NCBI GenBank assembly: GCA_002480645.1
Contig: DLCN01000004.1
Location: 132,261-196,260, forward strand
Reading direction: 5' to 3'
Origin: Balneolaceae bacterium UBA7797
GTDB taxonomy: Bacteria > Bacteroidota > Rhodothermia > Balneolales > Balneolaceae
Length of the DNA stretch: 64,000 nt
In this document: positions 26,377 through 34,481 of the stretch, in pieces
Layout: each line of letters begins with the position of its first letter
Position numbering within the stretch: the first letter of the stretch is position 1
Notes under the pieces: model-generated
Seen by the model: only the letters and a program-made list of their open reading frames with translations
The model's database searches: none
What the model was told of the DNA's origin: nothing
Made by a program: the position numbers and the translations under genes

Positions 26377-27342
26377 ATGTACGAAGTTATACTTTATTAC
26401 AATTTCAGTCCAATAGAAGATGCTGATCATTTTTGTAAGCAACACAAAAAGAAGTGTAAAGAGATCGGGTTAAAAGGACGAATTTATATTTCGGAAGAAG
26501 GCATTAACGGCACCGCCGGTGGCACCAAAGAACAAGTGGAAGAATATAAAGAGTATCTGCGGTCGCTGGAGGGATTTGAAAACACAGAATTTAAGCAGGA
26601 TTCCAGTGAGTATGTGCCTTTCGCCAAGTTGATCTGTAAGGTTCGCAGGGAGATCGTTTCGCTGCATATGGATGGAGTGGACCCGAATAACGGAGGCACC
26701 CACTTGCAGCCCGATCAATGGCGGAATGTGATGGAATCAGGCGAGGATTATGTAATGATCGATGTGCGTAATAATTATGAATCGAAAGTGGGTCACTTCG
26801 AAGGTGCGCTGAAACCTGACCTGGAGAATTTCTATGATTTCCCCCAATGGCTGGAAGAAGCCAACATCCCGAAAGACAAAAAGGTGTTGATGTATTGCAC
26901 CGGCGGTATCCGATGCGAAAAGTTTTCAGTATTGATGAAAGACGCCGGCTGGGAAGATGTGAACCAATTGCACGGCGGGATCCTGAATTACGCTAAAAAA
27001 GAAGGTGGAAAACACTTTAAAGGAAAGTGCTTTGTATTTGATGATCGCCTTGTGGTGCCGGTGAATGCCGAAGACCTGGAACCGATCGCTCTGTGTGAGA
27101 TCAGTGGTCAACCGGCCGATACGTACATCAATTGTGCGAATATGGAGTGTAATAAGCTATTTGTTTGCTGTGAACAGGCAGCGATAAAAATGGAAGGGTG
27201 TTGCAGTAAAGAATGTATGGAAAGTGAATACCGCCGGCCTTTTGATCCGGAGAACGCCTTTAAACCATTCAGGAAGTGGTACAATTATTTTGATGACGAT
27301 TTCAAAGACCGGGCTATTCAACAGCCTTCCGGTTGCGCATAG
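26377..27342 (+). CDS. trhO: tRNA uridine(34) hydroxylase TrhO (rhodanese family)
   Basis: This is a 321-residue member of the YceA/TrhO family, which hydroxylates uridine 34 of certain tRNAs with oxygen. The N-terminal acylphosphatase-like domain (KEIGLKGRIYISEEGINGTAGG, about 28-49) is followed by a rhodanese domain with the active cysteine in MYCTGGIRCEKFSV (about 173-186). The C-terminal cysteine-rich region has CANMECNKLFVCCEQ and CCSKECM. The length fits the family. The pseudouridine synthase gene overlaps its 3' end in another frame, suggesting translational coupling of two RNA-modification enzymes. Confidence 0.94.
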   Translation: MYEVILYYNFSPIEDADHFCKQHKKKCKEIGLKGRIYISEEGINGTAGGTKEQVEEYKEYLRSLEGFENTEFKQDSSEYVPFAKLICKVRREIVSLHMDGVDPNNGGTHLQPDQWRNVMESGEDYVMIDVRNNYESKVGHFEGALKPDLENFYDFPQWLEEANIPKDKKVLMYCTGGIRCEKFSVLMKDAGWEDVNQLHGGILNYAKKEGGKHFKGKCFVFDDRLVVPVNAEDLEPIALCEISGQPADTYINCANMECNKLFVCCEQAAIKMEGCCSKECMESEYRRPFDPENAFKPFRKWYNYFDDDFKDRAIQQPSGCA

Positions 27343-28219
27343 AAAAGTACGGATCACGAAGCCTTATCCCATCACCTATCGGTTTAAGGCCGAGACTGAG
27401 TTTGTTGGAAAAGATATTCTGACTCTGCTCAAAACTAAATTCCCGTTTAATACAGAACAGGTTTGGAAAGAGCGGATCGCTTCGGGTCGTATTCTGATAA
27501 ATGACGTGGTTCCGGATGAACACCGAATGTTAAAAAGTGGGGATCAGATCCTGCACTTTAATCCGCATGTTGTAGAACCATCCGTTCCGGATGAAGTGGA
27601 AATACTTGAGATCACAGATGATTATGCTGCGGTTTTTAAACCGGCTCCTCTTCCCATGCATCCCGGCGGGAGATACAACAGAAATACATTGGTGGAAATG
27701 CTGAAAGATGATGGGTTCCGGGACCTGCTTATTGTACACCGGCTGGATGCTGTAACTTCGGGGCTGGTGCTGTTTGCCCGGAATAAAGAGTTCGCCCGCA
27801 AGGCCATGGATTGTTTTGCTGCTGGCGGAGTTAAAAAAACGTACTTCGCTCATGTTGCCGGAGTACCGGCCGACCTTGAGGTCAGGATAAGTGCACCAAT
27901 TCGGAGAAAAGGTGGGTTTGTTTTTGAGAGCGGGGAAGCTCTTTCTAATGCAAAAGATGCCGTTACTCATTTCGAGGTTGTGGAAACCCGGGATAACAGT
28001 TCCATCATCAAATGTACACCCGTAACCGGGCGAACCCATCAGATCCGTTTACATCTGAAACACTGGGGCTTTCCTATCATCGATGATCCGATCTATGGCC
28101 CGAATGGCGACCTGAGCAGCAAAAGCCCGCAAAAAGTTGGTATAAGTCTGATCAGTTCCGGACTCGAGATCCCCGATCTTGGAATAAAGCTTTCGTTGGT
28201 CAGCTCAGAAGAAGTATAA
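27293..28219 (+). CDS. RluA-family pseudouridine synthase
   Basis: This makes pseudouridine in rRNA or tRNA. An S4-like RNA-binding domain (about 35-85: KERIASGRILINDVVPDEH) precedes the catalytic domain. The catalytic aspartate is in VHRLDAVTSGLVLFAR, followed by the family blocks KTYFAHVAG and TGRTHQIRLHLKHWGFPIIDDPIYG. The ATG at 27293 (MTISKTG) overlaps trhO by 50 bases; an upstream in-frame ATG at 27224 would extend the overlap with extra residues unlike the family. The target site (RluA, RluC or TruC type) cannot be decided from sequence alone. Confidence 0.92.
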   Translation: MTISKTGLFNSLPVAHRKVRITKPYPITYRFKAETEFVGKDILTLLKTKFPFNTEQVWKERIASGRILINDVVPDEHRMLKSGDQILHFNPHVVEPSVPDEVEILEITDDYAAVFKPAPLPMHPGGRYNRNTLVEMLKDDGFRDLLIVHRLDAVTSGLVLFARNKEFARKAMDCFAAGGVKKTYFAHVAGVPADLEVRISAPIRRKGGFVFESGEALSNAKDAVTHFEVVETRDNSSIIKCTPVTGRTHQIRLHLKHWGFPIIDDPIYGPNGDLSSKSPQKVGISLISSGLEIPDLGIKLSLVSSEEV

Positions 28220-28238
28220 AAATTCGGGGGTAACTTAC

Positions 28239-29045
28239 TCAGCCTTTATAGAAGGCTTCGGCGATCGAGGCGAATTGCTTGGGTTTATCGAGGAAAGCAT
28301 AATGTCCGGCATCTTCGATCACTACCAATGCACTATTCGAGAGACCCGCATCAATACGTTCGCCCTGATAAACAGGAGTAGCATCGTCATTTCTACCCCA
28401 AAGAAGAAGTGTTTCATGCGGAATAAGTGGGAGGCGGTCCTCCAGATATTCACTCACCGATTTTACGAATGTCTCACGCATTACACCACTCAGTTTAGAA
28501 TAATCACTGGATCCCAGACTTTTCCACAGATCGGTACTTCGGAGCCAGTTCAATGCTTTTGAACGAAGTGGTTCCGGTAAGATCACAAAGGGAGCTTTGA
28601 GGGTTTTGGCGGTATATTTTTTAAAATAATATTTCCAGGAGCGTCGGGGTTTCATTCCAGCCCCACCGGTTATGAGAACTTTTTCGATGATCTTTTTGCC
28701 TTTTTCCCGGGCGAGTAATTTCAAGGCAATACGTCCACCAAAGGAATGCACCAACAGATCGACGCGGTCATCCGGTAGCTTTTCAATAAAAGCGAGAACG
28801 GCATCGGCATAATCATCAATAGTCCATGCAGTAACAGGTTCATTGGAATCTCCAAAACCGGGAAGATCCAGTACATAGGAGGATCTGAGGTGAGCGAGTT
28901 GCCTGGCTATCGGCATCATCACACGGCGGCTACTGCCCCAGCCATGAAGTATCACCAGAGCTTTCCCCTTACCTGTTACTTCGTACGCGATCTGCTGTTC
29001 GTTATATGTAAAATGGAATACGTTGCTCATAATTTGATTCAGCAA
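28239..29045 (-). CDS. Alpha/beta hydrolase
   Basis: This is a 268-residue alpha/beta-hydrolase-fold enzyme. The oxyanion segment is LVILHGWGSSRRV, the nucleophile elbow is LLVHSFGGRIALKLL (serine in HSFGG), the late aspartate is in LLWGRNDDATPVYQ, and the histidine is in IEDAGHYAFLDKP, giving a full triad. The ATG at 29030 (MSNVFHFTYNEQQ) is a reasonable alternative start five codons in. There is no signal peptide, so it is cytoplasmic. It resembles MhpC/BioH-like esterases, but the substrate is unknown. It is convergent with the pseudouridine synthase gene. Confidence 0.9.
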   Translation of the reverse strand: MLNQIMSNVFHFTYNEQQIAYEVTGKGKALVILHGWGSSRRVMMPIARQLAHLRSSYVLDLPGFGDSNEPVTAWTIDDYADAVLAFIEKLPDDRVDLLVHSFGGRIALKLLAREKGKKIIEKVLITGGAGMKPRRSWKYYFKKYTAKTLKAPFVILPEPLRSKALNWLRSTDLWKSLGSSDYSKLSGVMRETFVKSVSEYLEDRLPLIPHETLLLWGRNDDATPVYQGERIDAGLSNSALVVIEDAGHYAFLDKPKQFASIAEAFYKG

Positions 29046-29125
29046 ACATCACACTTCGACAAAATGAAAACAAGTTGATTTGGTATAAAAATTTCAGCTA
29101 ATTACTTACTGCAAATTCATTAGTT

Positions 29126-29692
29126 ATGGATAACATCAAGTTAAAACGTTTTTTCTTTTTCTGGATCGATAAGCTGGAGATCACCCGAAGAGAGCGAATC
29201 ACCTTAGCGGTAACCTGCATTGCGATCGTACTTGTAGTCGGCGCCAGGATAATAGTTTCCGGAAAAAGTGTGAAAGCTCCTTCGAATCATGAGGCAATCG
29301 AAGAGCTTTTTAAACAGCGAAGTGCACAGATTGCAAAAGAAAGAGCGGAAGAGCTGAAAAAATATGATCCACCGATGATATCGGAGTCTTCCGGTACCAC
29401 ATCTGAAATAGTCGAGACCGAAATGGGAGCGGATGAACCGGTTATGGGTGAGACGGAACAAACCAAAGAACGAGAACCACAAAAAGAGTCAGCAGATCAA
29501 CATATTGTACATTTAAATACAGCAACTCTTACAGAGCTGATGGAATTACCCGGAATTGGTCAAACTTATGGGTTAAGGATCATAGAGTTCCGGGAGAATA
29601 ATGGAGCATTTACTTCCGTTGAGCAACTCATGCAAGTGAAAGGTATAGGCCCAAAGACTCTGGAGAAACTTAAACCTTATCTGGAATTATAA
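29126..29692 (+). CDS. ComEA-like helix-hairpin-helix membrane-anchored protein
   Basis: The 188 residues have one N-terminal membrane helix (about 28-45) and a charged linker rich in Glu and Lys (about 60-125). The C-terminus carries tandem helix-hairpin-helix motifs (LNTATLTELMELPGIGQTYGL, with a second at LMQVKGIGPKTLEKLKPYL). This matches ComEA-type DNA receptors, which bind double-stranded DNA outside the membrane during transformation. In Bacteroidota many such proteins lie outside competence clusters and their role is unproven. No other com gene is visible in the window. Confidence 0.85.
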   Translation: MDNIKLKRFFFFWIDKLEITRRERITLAVTCIAIVLVVGARIIVSGKSVKAPSNHEAIEELFKQRSAQIAKERAEELKKYDPPMISESSGTTSEIVETEMGADEPVMGETEQTKEREPQKESADQHIVHLNTATLTELMELPGIGQTYGLRIIEFRENNGAFTSVEQLMQVKGIGPKTLEKLKPYLEL

Positions 29693-29742
29693 AGAACCGA
29701 TCATTTTGACAGATTTTGTTTCGGTTAATTACGATCTTGAAA

Positions 29743-29844
29743 GTGAAGATAGGATCAATATCAGTGTTTTCAGGGGTACTGATCGTGACTGTACCAATAA
29801 TAATTTTTGTTCTATGGCTGAATGCTACCATCTGTAAAGCGTAA
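29743..29844 (+). CDS. Possible 33-residue single-helix membrane peptide
   Basis: A GTG at 29743 opens 33 codons ending in TAA at 29842. The peptide starts KIGSISVFSGVLIVTVPI after the initiator and continues with IIFVLWLN, an almost ideal single membrane helix with a basic start and the end ATICKA. It fills the 170-base gap between the ComEA-like gene and porX, where nothing else is evident. A TTG at 29737 is an alternative start. There is no strong Shine-Dalgarno, so the call is tentative. Confidence 0.35.
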   Translation: MKIGSISVFSGVLIVTVPIIIFVLWLNATICKA

Positions 29845-29865
29845 ACATTAATACATATTCAAACG

Positions 29866-31410
29866 ATGCCAAACATATTATGGGCTGACGACGAGATCGA
29901 TCAGCTTCAGTCACACATCATATTTCTGGAGAAAAAGGGATTTACTATTGAACCGGTCTCAAATGGCGAAGATGCCGTAGCCATGATCAGGGAAAAGCCC
30001 TTTGATATCGTTTTTCTGGATGAGCAGATGCCCGGAATGGGCGGACTGGATACATTGGAAAAGATCAAATCCATGAACCCGTTGCTACCGGTGGTAATGA
30101 TCACCAAAAGTGAGGAAGAGTCGATCATGGAAGATGCTATCGGGTCCAAGATCTCGGATTATCTGATAAAACCGGTGAACCCGAATCAGATCCTGCTTAC
30201 CACTAAGCGGATCCTGGAGCGTTCGCGTTTACAGAACGAAAAATCAGCTCAGACATATTTACGCGGATTTGGAGCTATTTCTTCAAAGATCCATCCGGGT
30301 ACTGGCTGGCAGGAATGGATCGATATCTACCGCGAGCTTACTAAGTGGCATATAGATCTGGGTGAAGGAGATGAAGCGCTGAAACAGGTATTGGACGACC
30401 AATTTGAGGAAGCCAATCGTGAGTTTGGCAAATTCATTGAGCGTGAATATGTGGAATGGATGCAGAACGAAGACAGTGCTCCTCTGCTTTCTCCCGATAT
30501 CTTTAAGCAATATGTAGTGCCTCATCTGGAAGGCGATAAAAAGGTGATGTTTTTCCTAATCGATTGCATGCGGTACGATCAATGGCTGGTGTTTGAGCCC
30601 TACCTCGCCCGTATGTACGATATTAAAACGGATTTTTACTACTCCATTCTTCCAACGGCCACTCCCTATTCCCGCAATGCGATATTTGCAGGATTGAGCC
30701 CGATGGAGATCGAAAAAATGTACCCTGAATTATGGGCGCAGGGTCAGGACGAGACATCGCTGAATCGCCACGAAGAGGAATTGCTTCATAAACAGCTGGA
30801 TCGTTTTGGAGTAGATATCAACTTTAAATACGAAAAGATCCTTTCTGCGGAAGATGGGAAGCAGGTTTCGGGCAAAATGAGAAATTACTCTCAATCGAAG
30901 CTGGCGGCATTCGTATATAATTTCGTGGATACGCTGGTACATTCACGCAGTGATTCGGATGTGATCAAAGAATTAGCACCCGATGTACCGGCTTTCCGCT
31001 CCATTACAGAAGCATGGTTCCAGCACTCCAGCTTATTACAAATGTTCAAAGAGCTTGCTGATGAGGATGTAACCATTGTGGTTACTACCGATCACGGTTC
31101 GGTTCGGTCGTTGAAAGACACCAAGGTATTTGGAGATAAGGATACTGCAACGAGTTTGAGATATAAATACGGACGCAATCTGAATGCCGAGAATGCTAAT
31201 TCTGTGATCCACATCAGAGATGCGAAAAAATTCAAACTTCCGGAGCTGGGTAAAGCCAGTGATTATCTGATCGCCCGCGAAGATTACTATTTTGTGTATC
31301 CAACCAATTATCATAAATATCAGAACCGGTACAGAGATACCTTTCAGCATGGAGGAGCTTCAATGGAAGAAATGATCCTCCCTGTAGCAACACTCACTCC
31401 TAAGAAATAA
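29866..31410 (+). CDS. porX: PorX-type response regulator with PglZ (phosphatase) domain
   Basis: This 514-residue protein has an N-terminal receiver (Asp8-Asp9 in ADDEID, phospho-acceptor Asp52 in FLDEQMPGMGG, lysine in YLIKPVNP). It is followed by an alkaline-phosphatase-like PglZ domain (about 200-510) with metal-binding motifs FFLIDCMRYDQW and TTDHGSVRS and a late histidine in FQHGGASMEEMI. This order is specific for PorX, the regulator of type IX secretion that works with PorY and an ECF sigma factor in Porphyromonas. It is consistent with three T9SS cargo genes in the window. It is followed by tsaE, a neighbour seen in many Bacteroidota. It does not encode a DNA-binding domain. Confidence 0.94.
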   Translation: MPNILWADDEIDQLQSHIIFLEKKGFTIEPVSNGEDAVAMIREKPFDIVFLDEQMPGMGGLDTLEKIKSMNPLLPVVMITKSEEESIMEDAIGSKISDYLIKPVNPNQILLTTKRILERSRLQNEKSAQTYLRGFGAISSKIHPGTGWQEWIDIYRELTKWHIDLGEGDEALKQVLDDQFEEANREFGKFIEREYVEWMQNEDSAPLLSPDIFKQYVVPHLEGDKKVMFFLIDCMRYDQWLVFEPYLARMYDIKTDFYYSILPTATPYSRNAIFAGLSPMEIEKMYPELWAQGQDETSLNRHEEELLHKQLDRFGVDINFKYEKILSAEDGKQVSGKMRNYSQSKLAAFVYNFVDTLVHSRSDSDVIKELAPDVPAFRSITEAWFQHSSLLQMFKELADEDVTIVVTTDHGSVRSLKDTKVFGDKDTATSLRYKYGRNLNAENANSVIHIRDAKKFKLPELGKASDYLIAREDYYFVYPTNYHKYQNRYRDTFQHGGASMEEMILPVATLTPKK

Positions 31411-31424
31411 CTATTCATCAACCA

Positions 31425-31853
31425 ATGGGAACAGAAACGTTTACAAGTTCATCAGTTTCAGAGACCATCGAGCGGGGAAGGATCTTTGCTTCTTCGCTGG
31501 AGGCCGGTGATATTGTGTGTTTACAAGGTGACCTTGGTGCCGGAAAAACACATTTTGTTAAGGGTATCGCGTCCCGGTTTGGTGTAGAAGAAAATACGGT
31601 GAGTTCGCCAACATTTACATTGATCAATGAATATCCCGGAGCTACACCGATCTTTCATTTTGATTGTTACAGATTGGAAACGGAGCAGGAAGCACTTGAA
31701 ATCGGTGCAGAAGAGTATTTATTTGGAGAAGGTATTTCGGTTGTGGAATGGCCTGAAAAAATAGGAAATTTATTGCCTGTTGATTCTGTTTGGGTAACCA
31801 TCACCCACAAGGGAGAAACTGAAAGAGAAATCATTATAAAACGTCCTGACTAA
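31425..31853 (+). CDS. tsaE: tRNA threonylcarbamoyladenosine ATPase subunit TsaE
   Basis: This is the P-loop ATPase of the TsaB-TsaD-TsaE complex that makes t6A37 in tRNA. The Walker A motif is LQGDLGAGKTHFVKGI (about 31-46), followed by VSSPTFTLINEYPG, FHFDCYRL and VVEWPEKIG. At 142 residues it has normal length. It lies 14 bases after porX and two bases before the next small gene, so it is within an operon. Confidence 0.95.
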   Translation: MGTETFTSSSVSETIERGRIFASSLEAGDIVCLQGDLGAGKTHFVKGIASRFGVEENTVSSPTFTLINEYPGATPIFHFDCYRLETEQEALEIGAEEYLFGEGISVVEWPEKIGNLLPVDSVWVTITHKGETEREIIIKRPD

Positions 31854-31855
31854 AC

Positions 31856-32143
31856 ATGTCCCTGAAAGGGAAACGAAGACTGTCATATCGATTGGATCTG
31901 CTACCCGTGATCTTACCCTACCACCGAAGGGCAAATAACGACCTGAAACCGGGCGATCTGGTATACTATGGTCCCAGTCCGGAATATTATGGTATTGGCG
32001 AAGTGGTACAAAAAGAGGAAAAAGTATGTGTGGTGGATTTCCGGGGAACCGGATTACTGGGTATCCATAAAGATGAAATGCTGTCGAGCTATTTAATTCC
32101 CATCCATAAAATGAATCTCACCGGGGTACTGAAGGGACGGTGA
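31856..32143 (+). CDS. Small protein with predicted Tudor/SH3-like barrel
   Basis: The 95 residues are not of a family I know. The central part LKPGDLVYYGPSPEYYGIGEVVQ followed by CVVDFRGTGLLGIHKDEM follows the pattern of CarD/Tudor-like barrels: a loop with GDxVxY, then GxGEV, then a strand ending in VDF. The basic N-terminus (KGKRRLSYRLDLL) could bind nucleic acid. It is embedded between tsaE (2-base gap) and the L,D-transpeptidase (4-base overlap), so it is certainly translated as part of this operon. An RNA-polymerase or nucleic-acid binding role is an inference. Confidence 0.7.
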   Translation: MSLKGKRRLSYRLDLLPVILPYHRRANNDLKPGDLVYYGPSPEYYGIGEVVQKEEKVCVVDFRGTGLLGIHKDEMLSSYLIPIHKMNLTGVLKGR

Positions 32144-32667
32144 AAGGTCTTAGATTAGTCTCTTTAGTACTGGTAATCTTTTTTATTACATTTTTGATTC
32201 TATTTATTGCCAATCAAAATTTCAATCCTTTACCTCAGGGTGTTAAAGCAACTCATCTGGTTGTGGAGAAAGCGGACAGAAAGCTCAATCTGATACAGGA
32301 CGGGCAGGTGGTTAAATCCTATCCTGTCTCATTCGGTGCTCAACCAAAAGGTGATAAAATCCGGGAAGGTGATGAAAGAACTCCTGAAGGCACATACATC
32401 ATTGACTGGAGAAATGAGAACAGCAGTTTCTATTTGTCGATGCACATTTCCTATCCCGACTCAAATGATAGAAAGCAGGCGCAGTTAACAGGAAATGATC
32501 CGGGCGGAATGATCATGATACACGGCATGAGAAATGGTCTGGGTTGGTTGGGGAAAATTCATCGCATGGTAAACTGGACGGATGGTTGCATTGCATTGAC
32601 CAATTACGAAATGGATGAATTGTGGAGAGCTGTTGATGACGGTACCAAAATTGAAATACGACCTTGA
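32140..32667 (+). CDS. L,D-transpeptidase (YkuD family)
   Basis: This is a 175-residue protein with an N-terminal signal anchor (about 5-25) and a YkuD domain exposed to the periplasm. The catalytic motif is seen as MIMIHGMRNGLGWLGKIHRM followed by WTDGCIALTN, with the cysteine in DGCIALTN. Enzymes of this family form 3-3 peptidoglycan cross-links or attach proteins to peptidoglycan. The GTG start overlaps the previous stop by four bases (GTGA), confirming the start. It is the last gene of the porX operon. Confidence 0.92.
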   Translation: MKGLRLVSLVLVIFFITFLILFIANQNFNPLPQGVKATHLVVEKADRKLNLIQDGQVVKSYPVSFGAQPKGDKIREGDERTPEGTYIIDWRNENSSFYLSMHISYPDSNDRKQAQLTGNDPGGMIMIHGMRNGLGWLGKIHRMVNWTDGCIALTNYEMDELWRAVDDGTKIEIRP

Positions 32668-32835
32668 TCTACTATTATATTACAATCGCTGCGTGGAGTT
32701 CTGGAAATCTGTTCAAACGAAGAGCTAACCTCTCTGATAATCTCAGTATAACAAAGAGTCGTATTTAAAGAGATTGACACAGGGTAAGAAGGTTCAAGTT
32801 TGCTATCTTCCGCCCACATTTAATTCATCACAGAT

Positions 32836-33465
32836 ATGCAGCCAATTTTTGAAGCATTTGTTGAAGGTGTCAGATTAACTTCAACATTGGAATGGATCGC
32901 GGTTATCACCGGAATTTTGAGTGTCTGGTATTCCATGAAAGAGAATATTCTCGTGTATCCTACGGGAATCGTAAGTGTGTTGATCTATGTGTACATCGCC
33001 TTTAATTATCGCTTATATGCCGATATGGGAGTTAATTTCTATTACTTTGTGATGAGTGTGTATGGTTGGTATCACTGGACAAATACCAACGATGAAGCCA
33101 AAGATCAGATCCCTGTAACCAGAAATTCCGCAAAAGAATGGATGTGGACACTTGCACTGATGGTCGCATCGTTCGGGATCCTGGTGTTTGTACTCTTCAA
33201 TTTTACGGATAGTGATGTGCCCGTTTGGGATGCCACAACCACCAGCTTTGCGATAACGGGAATGTGGCTGATGGCCCGCAAGAAGATCGAGAACTGGTAT
33301 GCGTGGATACTAACCGATCTGATCTCAATCCCACTGTATTTCTACAAAGGATTGGTATTGACGAGTGTGCAATTTACGGTATTTACCGTTTTAGCTACCG
33401 CCGGATATTTTGCGTGGAAAAAATCACTCGATCAGTCCCGAAGCATAACATCCGTAAATGCCTGA
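32836..33465 (+). CDS. pnuC: Nicotinamide riboside transporter PnuC
   Basis: This is a seven-helix membrane protein of 209 residues. Family marks are EWIAVITGILSVWYSMKENI, the NYRLYADMGVNFYYFVMSVY segment with YGWYHW, and the late WYAWILTDLISIPLYF. PnuC brings in nicotinamide riboside by facilitated diffusion coupled to phosphorylation inside. No nadR gene lies adjacent. The last 34 bases overlap the 3' end of the convergent HsdR_N gene. No riboswitch is visible in the 168-base upstream gap. Confidence 0.92.
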   Translation: MQPIFEAFVEGVRLTSTLEWIAVITGILSVWYSMKENILVYPTGIVSVLIYVYIAFNYRLYADMGVNFYYFVMSVYGWYHWTNTNDEAKDQIPVTRNSAKEWMWTLALMVASFGILVFVLFNFTDSDVPVWDATTTSFAITGMWLMARKKIENWYAWILTDLISIPLYFYKGLVLTSVQFTVFTVLATAGYFAWKKSLDQSRSITSVNA

Positions 33466-34346
33466 ATAAAATGTGTGAGAGGACGTTCGCAATTAAAATC
33501 GATCTCCTTTCGGATATTTAGAAATTGCGTTCCGGCCTGAGATTGAAGCGTCGTATTTTCAGGATTCAGATCCATGAGCTTATCCAGATCTACAGAAAGC
33601 AGCGCTACATTTTCGTTGGTTCGGTTAAGGATCAGATTCAATAGTGTTGATCCTTTGGGGGATGCAGATAAAGCCACGGCGAGTCGATGCGCACTGTCAA
33701 CATCAAAAATACGATAGTAATTAGACAGTACCATTTCGGGTGGAGTCCCGTCAAAATTGATGTAGATCGGCGGGGAATGCTTTGGATTGTGATATAATTT
33801 CTGAGCGGTTTGCGTGATCCAGTCCACTGCTTTCTGGTTAGTATCCTGAGAAGCAAATCCCCGGCTCACCCAATACATAAAATCTCTGTAAACATCATCT
33901 CTGGAACTGAATTCCTCCGGGGTCTCATCCAGTGTGATGAGTGATTCTGCCCGGTGACGAAACCAGTAATCGACCCGGCCATTGGTTACCATGAGATAAT
34001 GGGCTTTTACTTCCTGATTATAACGACCTATCTGAAGAGCAACTTTTTCATCCAGCTTCACATCCTGCCGTTTCACCTCTGCAAGAAGTAGTGGGCGGAA
34101 ATCCTTGTCGTAGCAAATAAGATCTGTTCTTGAGCTGGATTTATCACGCGGAAGGGAGACGGGGGACTCGAAGGTGATCCTGTTTCTGGAAAAACCCGCC
34201 TCTAAAATGAGATACTCAACCATACGCAGACGAATCCTCTCTTCGGGCAAATTTTTATACGCCTTCTTTAATACCGGATTCCAAAGGTATTTCTCGCCCG
34301 TAACAAAAGTCGTTCGGGGGTAATGAAATAAGGATTTACTCAGCAC
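33432..34346 (-). CDS. Orphan protein with type I restriction HsdR N-terminal domain
   Basis: The 304 residues contain an HsdR_N-type PD-(D/E)XK nuclease domain. KNLPEERIRLRMVEYLILEAGF leads in, then SSRTDLICYDKDF supplies the aspartate and PLLLAEVKRQDVKLDE the ExK pair. The C-terminal half (about 175-304) is a separate module with no motif that I recognise. No helicase, HsdM or HsdS gene is near, so this is not a restriction system. Orphan HsdR_N proteins are common in Bacteroidota and have unknown roles. Its 3' end overlaps that of pnuC by 34 bases. Confidence 0.82.
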   Translation of the reverse strand: MLSKSLFHYPRTTFVTGEKYLWNPVLKKAYKNLPEERIRLRMVEYLILEAGFSRNRITFESPVSLPRDKSSSRTDLICYDKDFRPLLLAEVKRQDVKLDEKVALQIGRYNQEVKAHYLMVTNGRVDYWFRHRAESLITLDETPEEFSSRDDVYRDFMYWVSRGFASQDTNQKAVDWITQTAQKLYHNPKHSPPIYINFDGTPPEMVLSNYYRIFDVDSAHRLAVALSASPKGSTLLNLILNRTNENVALLSVDLDKLMDLNPENTTLQSQAGTQFLNIRKEIDFNCERPLTHFIQAFTDVMLRD

Positions 34347-34442
34347 TTCTGCACCATAAATTATAGACCGAATATAACTATTTCGATCATTTGGCCAACA
34401 TTATCACAGAGAGGGATTATCGTGAAGAAGATTGAAAACTTT

Positions 34443-34470
34443 AGGGGTGACTCAGACTCGGATCACCCCT
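34443..34470 (-). terminator. Terminator hairpin after yidC
   Basis: AGGGGTGA (34443-34450) and TCACCCCT (34463-34470) form a perfect 8-bp stem with a 12-base loop, starting 12 bases beyond the yidC stop. T residues after the stem on the minus strand are few (CTAAAGTTTTC), so it is a probable terminator. Confidence 0.65.
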
Positions 34471-34481
34471 TTTAGACTCGC

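Noticed and set aside
33432..34346. A type I restriction system
   Set aside because: Only an HsdR N-terminal nuclease domain is present; helicase motifs, hsdM and hsdS are missing.
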